In this document: in pieces, positions 6,304 to 10,439 of the stretch
How the letters are laid out: every line of letters begins with the position of its first letter
Position numbering within the stretch: the stretch's first letter is position 1
Assembly (NCBI GenBank): GCA_001603335.1
Contig: LUYR01000186.1
Span: 1-10,439, forward strand
Source of the DNA: Rhodospirillales bacterium Alpha_05
GTDB lineage: Bacteria; Pseudomonadota; Alphaproteobacteria; Rhodospirillales; Rhodospirillaceae
Direction: 5' to 3'
Length of the DNA: 10,439 nucleotides
Made by a program: the position numbers and the translations under genes
The notes under the pieces: model-generated
Seen by the model: the letters and a program-made list of their open reading frames with translations, nothing else
Told to the model about the DNA's origin: nothing
Database searches by the model: none

Positions 6304-6957
6304 TCAGCGCGACGCGATCTCGGCAAGCACGGCACGCAACTCGGGAATGCCGAGGCCGGTTTCCGAGCTGGTCACCAGGATCTCCGGATAGGCGGCGACA
6401 TGGGTGGCGGACTCGGTCTTCACCGCTTCGATGATCGCGGCGAGGGGACCGGCCTTGACCTTGTCGGCCTTGGTCAGAACGATCTGGTAATTGACCGCCG
6501 CCGCGTCCAGCGTCGACATCACATTGCGGTCTTTATCCTTCAGCCCGTGGCGCGCGTCAATCAGCAGCATCGCACGGGTCAACTCGCGGCGGCCCTTCAG
6601 ATAATCGAGGATCAGCTTGGTCCAGCCGTCGACTTGGTTCTTCGGCACCTTGGCGAAGCCGTAGCCCGGCAGGTCGACGAGAATCAACTGGTCGGCGAGG
6701 TTGAAGAAGTTGAGTTGCTGGGTGCGGCCGGGCGTGTTCGAGGTGCGCGCCAGGGTCTTGCGGCCGGTGAGCGCGTTCACCAGGCTCGACTTGCCGACGT
6801 TGGAGCGGCCGACGAACGCGATCTCGGGGTTCTTGGTCACCGGGAGCTGCTCGGCGTGCGCGACGCCGAGCATGAAGGTGCATTCGCCCGCGAAAAGAAC
6901 GCGCCCGGACTCCAGGCGCGCCTTTTCGTCTTCATCGCCGATGACGGGGTCCGTCAT
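6304..6957 (-). CDS. engB: Ribosome-assembly GTPase EngB (YihA/YsxC)
   Basis: This is an essential small GTPase needed for late assembly of the large ribosomal subunit. It has 217 residues with every G motif: GRSNVGKS (G1, 50-57), the TPGRT switch I (G2, 75-79), DLPGYG (G3, 95-100), TKAD (G4, 162-165) and TSSETG (G5, 196-201). The upstream FAGECTFMLGVAHAEQLP segment is also typical of alphaproteobacterial members. The ATG at 6957-6955 shares one base with the yidC stop (TGATG), which implies translational coupling. There is no strong ribosome site of its own. The open frame extends upstream to 7221 inside yidC, but that part is an out-of-frame reading of yidC. argB follows after 47 nt. Confidence 0.97.
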   Translation of the reverse strand: MTDPVIGDEDEKARLESGRVLFAGECTFMLGVAHAEQLPVTKNPEIAFVGRSNVGKSSLVNALTGRKTLARTSNTPGRTQQLNFFNLADQLILVDLPGYGFAKVPKNQVDGWTKLILDYLKGRRELTRAMLLIDARHGLKDKDRNVMSTLDAAAVNYQIVLTKADKVKAGPLAAIIEAVKTESATHVAAYPEILVTSSETGLGIPELRAVLAEIASR

Positions 6958-8678
6958 CACTTTTTCACGTGGACGTGGGGCTTCTCGGTCTTCAGCAGGA
7001 CGTACTGCTGGAGGATCGAGAGGCAGTTGGAGAACGCCCAGTAGATCACCAGACCGGCGGCGAACTTCGCCAGCATGAAGGTGAAGATGATCGGCAGGAA
7101 CTGCATGATCTTCGCCTGGGTCGGGTCCGGCGGGGCGGGCGACATCTTTTGCAGCAGCCACATCGAGATGCCCATGGCGAGCGGCCAGAGTCCGAGGTGC
7201 ATGAACTCGGGCGGCGTCCACGGGATCAGGCCGAAGGCGGTGAAGATGTTGGTCGGGTCGGGCGCGGAGAGATCGGTGATCCAGCCGTAGAACGGCGCAT
7301 GACGCATTTCGATGGTGATGAACAGCACCTTGTAGAGCGCGAAGAACACCGGAATCTGGATCAGCATCGGCAGGCAGCCCGACATCGGGTTGGCCTGCTC
7401 GCGCTTGTAGAGGGCCATCATCTCCTGCTGGAGCTTGGCCTTGTCGTCCTTGTGGCGCTCCTGGAGCTTCTTCAGTTCCGGCTGGACGCGCTTCATCGCG
7501 TTCATCGAGCGGTACGACTTGTTGGCGAGCGGGAACATCGCGAGACGCAGCAGCACGACGAAGCCGAGGATCGCGAGGCCGAAGTTGCCGAACAGGTTGT
7601 AGAGGTAGTCGAGGATGTAGAAGAACGGCTTAGTGAGGAAGTAGAACCAGCCGAAGTCGACGGCGTGGTCGAGCTTGTCGATGCCGAACTTCTCTTCATA
7701 CGCGGAGATCGTCTTGACCTCCTTCGCGCCCGCGAACACCCGGTTGGTGACTTCCTGCGACGCGCCCGGCGCAACCGTGACCGCCTTCATCAGGTAGTCG
7801 ACCTGGTAGCGCGGCGTGCCGCCGACGTCACGTTCGGTGAACTTCGCGTGCACCGGGATCTTCTGGTCGAAGAGCAGGCCGGTGAGCCAGTACTTGTCGG
7901 TGATGCCGATCCAGCCGCCGGTGGTGTCGGCGGAGAACGGCTTGTCCTTGAGCTTCTCGTACTTGACCTCTTCGAGCTTGCCGTCGAGCACGCCGAGCGG
8001 GCCTTCGTGCAGGACCGAGTAGCCTTCGAGCACCGGCAGGCCGACGCGCGCGATCAGGCCGTACGGGTAGAGGGTCACCGCCTTGTCGGAGGTGTTCTCG
8101 ACGCGCTGAGTGACGGTGAAGACGTAGTGGTCGTCGACCGAGATCGAGTGGACGAAGTTGAGGCCCTGGCCGTTGTCCCACCACAGCTCCACCGGGGTCG
8201 AGGGGGTGAGCTCGGTGCCGTTGGCGGTCCACTGGGTGGTCGCGGTCGGAACCTTGACGCCCTGATCCGAGGTGCTCCAGCCCATCTCGATGAAGTAGGG
8301 CTTGGGCGCGCCCGACGGCGACAGCAGGGTGACGGCCTTGCTGTCCGGGGCCTCGGTTTCCTTGTAGGTCGGCAGCATCAAATCGTCGATGCGGCCGCCG
8401 ACGAGCGAGATCGAGCCCTGGAGGCGCGGCGTGTTGATCTTCACGCGCGGACCGGCGGAGATCACTTCCTCGCGGGACTGACGGGTCTGCACCGGGGTGA
8501 CGGTCTCGGTGCCCGGGCCAACCTGGGGCGGCGCGGCGGGCGTGGTCGAGTCCGAGGCGGTCGGCGACGTCGGCGGCACAGCCGGGTGCGGCGTCGGCTT
8601 CATGAAGAGATACTGATAGCCGAGCAGAATGGCGATCGAGAGGATCACCGCGAGGATGACGTTACGCTGTTCGGACAT
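6957..8678 (-). CDS. yidC: Membrane protein insertase YidC
   Basis: YidC inserts and folds inner-membrane proteins, alone or with the Sec translocon. It has 573 residues, the normal length for the proteobacterial form. The N-terminal anchor helix is at about 7-25, after MSEQRN. A Pro/Thr/Ser-rich linker covers 27-60. The large periplasmic beta-sandwich domain runs from about 75 to 330. The conserved five-helix insertase domain follows from about 345. In it R378 (VVLLRLAMFPLANKSYRS, 374-391) corresponds to the conserved groove arginine. The cytoplasmic hairpin MKRVQPELKKLQERHKDDK spans 395-413. NPMSGCLPMLIQIPVFFALY spans 430-449, and FLPIIFTFMLAKFAAGLVIYW spans the last helices. The tail is short and basic. 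The ATG at 8678 lies 9 nt after yidD and has no clear ribosome site, so it probably relies on coupling. It overlaps engB by one base. Confidence 0.98.
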   Translation of the reverse strand: MSEQRNVILAVILSIAILLGYQYLFMKPTPHPAVPPTSPTASDSTTPAAPPQVGPGTETVTPVQTRQSREEVISAGPRVKINTPRLQGSISLVGGRIDDLMLPTYKETEAPDSKAVTLLSPSGAPKPYFIEMGWSTSDQGVKVPTATTQWTANGTELTPSTPVELWWDNGQGLNFVHSISVDDHYVFTVTQRVENTSDKAVTLYPYGLIARVGLPVLEGYSVLHEGPLGVLDGKLEEVKYEKLKDKPFSADTTGGWIGITDKYWLTGLLFDQKIPVHAKFTERDVGGTPRYQVDYLMKAVTVAPGASQEVTNRVFAGAKEVKTISAYEEKFGIDKLDHAVDFGWFYFLTKPFFYILDYLYNLFGNFGLAILGFVVLLRLAMFPLANKSYRSMNAMKRVQPELKKLQERHKDDKAKLQQEMMALYKREQANPMSGCLPMLIQIPVFFALYKVLFITIEMRHAPFYGWITDLSAPDPTNIFTAFGLIPWTPPEFMHLGLWPLAMGISMWLLQKMSPAPPDPTQAKIMQFLPIIFTFMLAKFAAGLVIYWAFSNCLSILQQYVLLKTEKPHVHVKK

Positions 8679-8687
8679 CGTGCAGGT

Positions 8688-8954
8688 CTACCCAGAGTTA
8701 CGAGGATGGGAGGGCGGTTCGGGAACCGGATCATAGCCGAAACCACCGAACGGATGGCAACGCAAAATCCGCCGCACCGCGAGCCAGGACCCGCGCAGCG
8801 GGCCGTGCTGCTCCAATGCTTCGAGGGCATAGGTGGAGCAGGTCGGCGAAAAGCGGCAGCGTGGGCCGATCAGCGGCGAAATTCCCAGGCGATAGACATG
8901 GATCGGCAGCTTCAACGCGCGGATCAGTGCAGTGCGCACGAGATCGGAAATCAT
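8688..8954 (-). CDS. yidD: Membrane protein insertion efficiency factor YidD
   Basis: This small membrane-associated protein assists YidC-dependent insertion. It has 88 residues. The family core is intact: YRLGISPLIGPRCRFSPTCSTYA (21-43) carries the conserved cysteines C33 and C39, and RRILRCHPFGGFGYDPVP (61-78) carries C66 and the HPF motif. An amphipathic basic N-terminal stretch (LVRTALIRALKLPIHVYR) fits membrane association. The ATG at 8954-8952 overlaps the rnpA stop by four bases (ATGA). yidC starts 9 nt downstream. The rnpA-yidD-yidC order is the usual one in bacteria. Confidence 0.96.
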   Translation of the reverse strand: MISDLVRTALIRALKLPIHVYRLGISPLIGPRCRFSPTCSTYALEALEQHGPLRGSWLAVRRILRCHPFGGFGYDPVPEPPSHPRNSG

Positions 8955-9349
8955 GGCGTCGGCGCTCCGCGTTCCGTTGGGTTCTGCGCTGCCGGTTCGG
9001 CAAAGCGCCCCAGACGTTTTAAAGCGGTTTCCAAATCTTGCAACAACGCAGTGAACGGACGGGTCGCGGTGAGCGGTCGTCCGATCAGCACGTAGTCGTA
9101 TCCGGGCTCGCCATGAACGTCGAGAACCGCCCGCGCGACTTCCCGAAGGCGCCGCTTGACGCGGTTGCGGACCACGGCGTTGCCGACCTTGCGGCTGGCG
9201 GTGAACCCGAGCCGTGCGGTGTTATCCGAACGGCAAACAAGCGGAGTCGCCACGGCCTGGAGTACCAGGCCGGGCGTCGCCCACTTGCGTCCTTGCCGCG
9301 CAGCACGTAAAAACTCCGCGCGGCGCGTCAGTCTTTGGACCACAGCCAT
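8951..9349 (-). CDS. rnpA: Ribonuclease P protein component
   Basis: This basic protein binds the catalytic RNA of RNase P, which removes 5' leaders from tRNA precursors. From the ATG at 9349 it has 132 residues. RLTRRAEFLRAARQGRKW (6-23) and the PGLVLQAV segment form the start of the fold. LGFTASRKVGNAVVRNRVKRRLRE (47-70) contains the RNR signature that binds RNA. YDYVLIGRPLT (85-94) is the last core strand. An in-frame GTG at 9367 would add six residues. I prefer the ATG because those extra codons (ACT, GCA) look unlike the gene, and family members usually begin a few residues before the RL motif. Neither start has a clear ribosome site. The C-terminal tail after about 115 is poorly conserved. 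The end overlaps yidD by four bases. Confidence 0.93.
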   Translation of the reverse strand: MAVVQRLTRRAEFLRAARQGRKWATPGLVLQAVATPLVCRSDNTARLGFTASRKVGNAVVRNRVKRRLREVARAVLDVHGEPGYDYVLIGRPLTATRPFTALLQDLETALKRLGRFAEPAAQNPTERGAPTP

Positions 9350-9375
9350 GGGTGCAGTCCGAGTCACGCCGAACT

Positions 9376-9510
9376 TTAAGCGGAGAGGCGCTTACGGCCC
9401 TGGCGACGACGGTTCGCGATCACGCGGCGTCCACCAACGGTGCTCATGCGCGAGCGGAAACCATGGCGACGCGCCCGGACCAATTTACTGGGTTGATAGG
9501 TGCGTTTCAC
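9376..9510 (-). CDS. rpmH: 50S ribosomal protein L34 (GTG start)
   Basis: This 44-residue, highly basic protein is a component of the large ribosomal subunit. Reading the minus strand gives KRTYQPSKLVRARRHGFRSR at 2-21 after the initiator. RRVIANRRRQGRKRLSA at 28-44 closes the protein. This matches L34 over its whole length. The start codon is GTG (9510-9508) with a strong GAGGAG 8 nt upstream, so initiation should still be efficient. The stop lies 8 to 26 nt before rnpA, depending on the rnpA start. It is the first gene of the minus-strand block and sits about 45 bases downstream of a near-consensus promoter. Confidence 0.97.
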   Translation of the reverse strand: MKRTYQPSKLVRARRHGFRSRMSTVGGRRVIANRRRQGRKRLSA

Positions 9511-9554
9511 GCTTCCAACTCCTCTTTAACGGGGCTTCTCATCGAAGGAGCCGC

Positions 9555-9583
9555 CTTATAGGGCGTCGTTTCGCCCAAGTCAA
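9555..9583 (-). promoter_or_regulatory. Near-consensus sigma-70 promoter of the rpmH operon
   Basis: On the minus strand TTGACT (9583-9578) and TATAAG (9560-9555) are separated by exactly 17 bp. Each matches the consensus hexamer at 5 of 6 positions. The predicted transcript start is near 9548, giving a leader of about 38 bases before the GTG of rpmH. It fits a strong housekeeping promoter driving rpmH and probably the genes beyond it. Confidence 0.85.
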
Positions 9584-9610
9584 CGGAGAATCGCCTCCGC
9601 CTTGCCTTCC

Positions 9611-9656
9611 GGGCCCGCACCCGTCATCCTGTCCCAACCGGCTGATCGGCGGGCCC
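9611..9656. repeat. Inverted repeat with 8-bp arms between rpmH and the small membrane gene
   Basis: GGGCCCGC (9611-9618) and GCGGGCCC (9649-9656) are perfect inverse complements separated by 30 bases. The arms lie upstream of the rpmH promoter and 68 bases before the small plus-strand gene. In GC-rich DNA such arms can arise by chance, and no T-tract makes a terminator of it. Confidence 0.3.
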
Positions 9657-9723
9657 TTGTGGCGGCCGAAAATACCCCCAAGTTTGCTGTGGGGCATGCA
9701 AATTCAGATCGATGAGGATAATC

Positions 9724-9909
9724 ATGCAGGCTATCGGCAACTGGATTTCCGGCGGGATCGCGCTGCTGCTTGGGCTGCTCGCGTTGTTCGTCTCCGCGCG
9801 CGCCCATGACGACTACATCTATAGCGTCGGGCTGATCGTCGCGATCGCCTGCGCGCTGTTCGTGATGAATATGGTCAAGCAGGCGTTCGACGAGGCGGAG
9901 CGCAGCTAG
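9724..9909 (+). CDS. Small two-helix membrane protein, function unknown
   Basis: The protein has 61 residues and is not assigned to a characterised family. Two hydrophobic helices are clear: about 7-27 (WISGGIALLLGLLALFVSAR) and about 33-53 (YSVGLIVAIACALFVMNMV). A short polar turn AHDDYIY lies between them. The tail KQAFDEAERS is charged. It resembles small two-helix proteins of unknown role seen in alphaproteobacteria, but this is a general resemblance. I chose the ATG at 9724, with GAGGA 5 nt upstream; an in-frame ATG at 9712 would add four residues and has no ribosome site. It is divergent from rpmH and lies 31 nt before tam on the same strand, so the two may share a transcript. Coding is supported by the ribosome site and by the sharply hydrophobic pattern. 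Confidence 0.75.
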   Translation: MQAIGNWISGGIALLLGLLALFVSARAHDDYIYSVGLIVAIACALFVMNMVKQAFDEAERS

Positions 9910-9940
9910 TCCGTCGCGGCGGTTTTAAGGGGAGGTGCCG

Positions 9941-10439
9941 ATGCCGAGTTGGGATCCCTTGCAGTACGCGGCCTTCGCCGACGAGCGCGGCCGCCCGGCG
10001 GAAGACCTGCTCGCGCGGATTCCCCTCGACATCGTCAAGACCGGTGCCGACCTCGGCTGCGGCCCGGGAGTGCAGCTCTCGCATCTGGCGCGGCGCTGGC
10101 CCGCGGCGCGGCTCTGGGGGGTCGATACCTCCGAGGTGATGCTGACGGCGGCGCGCGAGTCGCTCGGCCGCGCGTTCTCGCCCGAGGACGGCACGCGGAT
10201 CATCCTCGACCGTGCCGACATCGCCACCTGGCAGGCCCCCGAACCCCTCGATCTCATCTATTCCAACGCCGCGCTGCACTGGCTCGACGACCACGAGATG
10301 CTGCTGCCGCGCCTGATGGGGATGCTGCGGGGCGGCGGCGCGCTCGCGGTGCAGATGCCGCGCAACTACGCCTCGCCCGCGCACCGCGCCCTCGGCGAGA
10401 CCCTGGGCTTCGGCCCGTGGCGCGATCGCCTCGCGGCGC
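9941..10439 (+). CDS. tam: Trans-aconitate 2-methyltransferase Tam, 3' part cut by the window edge
   Basis: Tam transfers a methyl group from S-adenosylmethionine to trans-aconitate, a by-product that inhibits the citric-acid cycle. The 166 visible codons match the N-terminal two thirds of the family (E. coli Tam has 252 residues). WDPLQYAAFADERGRPAEDLL (4-24) is characteristic. ADLGCGPG (36-43) is the SAM-binding motif I, and GVDTSEVML (60-68) contains the acidic residue that binds the ribose. DLIYSNAALHWLDDHEML (104-121) and GGGALAVQMPRN (131-142) follow. A few extra residues near 74-88 are absent from the E. coli protein. The ATG has GGGGAGG 5 nt upstream. The frame remains open at the right edge. 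A related class I methyltransferase with another small substrate is possible, but the N-terminal match is strong. Confidence 0.9.
   Translation, partial: MPSWDPLQYAAFADERGRPAEDLLARIPLDIVKTGADLGCGPGVQLSHLARRWPAARLWGVDTSEVMLTAARESLGRAFSPEDGTRIILDRADIATWQAPEPLDLIYSNAALHWLDDHEMLLPRLMGMLRGGGALAVQMPRNYASPAHRALGETLGFGPWRDRLAA

Noticed and set aside
6969..9095. A 708-codon plus-strand open frame running opposite yidC, yidD and part of rnpA
   Set aside because: Its translation is low-complexity, rich in Arg, Glu, His and Gly, as expected from the reverse strand of GC-rich genes. The minus-strand genes under it match known families over their full lengths.
9511..9723. A possible replication origin, because rpmH lies next to dnaA and oriC in many bacteria
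   Set aside because: No dnaA or dnaN gene is present and no TTATCCACA-like boxes were seen in the spacer. In alphaproteobacteria the rpmH block is often away from the origin.
1..10439. CRISPR arrays, tRNA genes, insertion sequences, toxin-antitoxin or phage-defence genes
   Set aside because: I saw no regularly spaced repeats, no tRNA-like cloverleaf and no transposase or defence motifs. Every long stretch is explained by core genes.

Overview
The window is high-GC DNA from an alphaproteobacterium. The gene order and the proteins fit the Rhodospirillales or a near relative best, although the genus cannot be named from this sequence. Three things point that way. The conserved alphaproteobacterial string rpmH-rnpA-yidD-yidC-engB-argB is present. 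A HisN-type histidinol phosphatase and a YejABEF-type peptide transporter lie close by. A secreted protein carries a VPLPA-CTERM-like sorting tail, and the intergenic DNA contains GC-rich palindromes.

Layout from left to right. Positions 1-1608 (minus strand) hold yejE, cut by the left edge, and yejB, the two permeases of an oligopeptide ABC transporter. Positions 1850-2485 (plus strand) hold a lone gene for a secreted, C-terminally sorted protein of unknown function. A cluster of perfect hairpins and a rho-independent terminator follow it (2495-2666). Positions 2680-9510 (minus strand) form one compact block, transcribed rpmH, rnpA, yidD, yidC, engB, argB, hisN, yejA. Gaps in it range from a 4-nt overlap to 47 nt, and a near-consensus sigma-70 promoter (9555-9583) sits ahead of rpmH. 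On the plus strand, 9724-9909 encodes a 61-residue two-helix membrane protein. At 9941 a trans-aconitate methyltransferase gene (tam) begins and runs off the right edge.

Functionally, the minus-strand block joins ribosome and membrane-biogenesis functions (L34, RNase P protein, YidD, YidC insertase, EngB ribosome-assembly GTPase) to amino-acid synthesis (ArgB for arginine, HisN for histidine) and then to the periplasmic binding protein of the Yej peptide importer. The Yej genes are split: yejA is on one side of the plus-strand sorted-protein gene and yejB-yejE are on the other, all in the same orientation. This suggests that about 1 kb was inserted into an ancestral yejA-yejB-yejE unit.

No CRISPR array, tRNA, rRNA, transposase or defence system is visible. 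Most of the window is ordinary chromosomal core. The less ordinary parts are the sorted-protein gene with its flanking palindromes, the hisN-yejA junction and the small two-helix protein. No stretch longer than about 240 bases lacks a gene.
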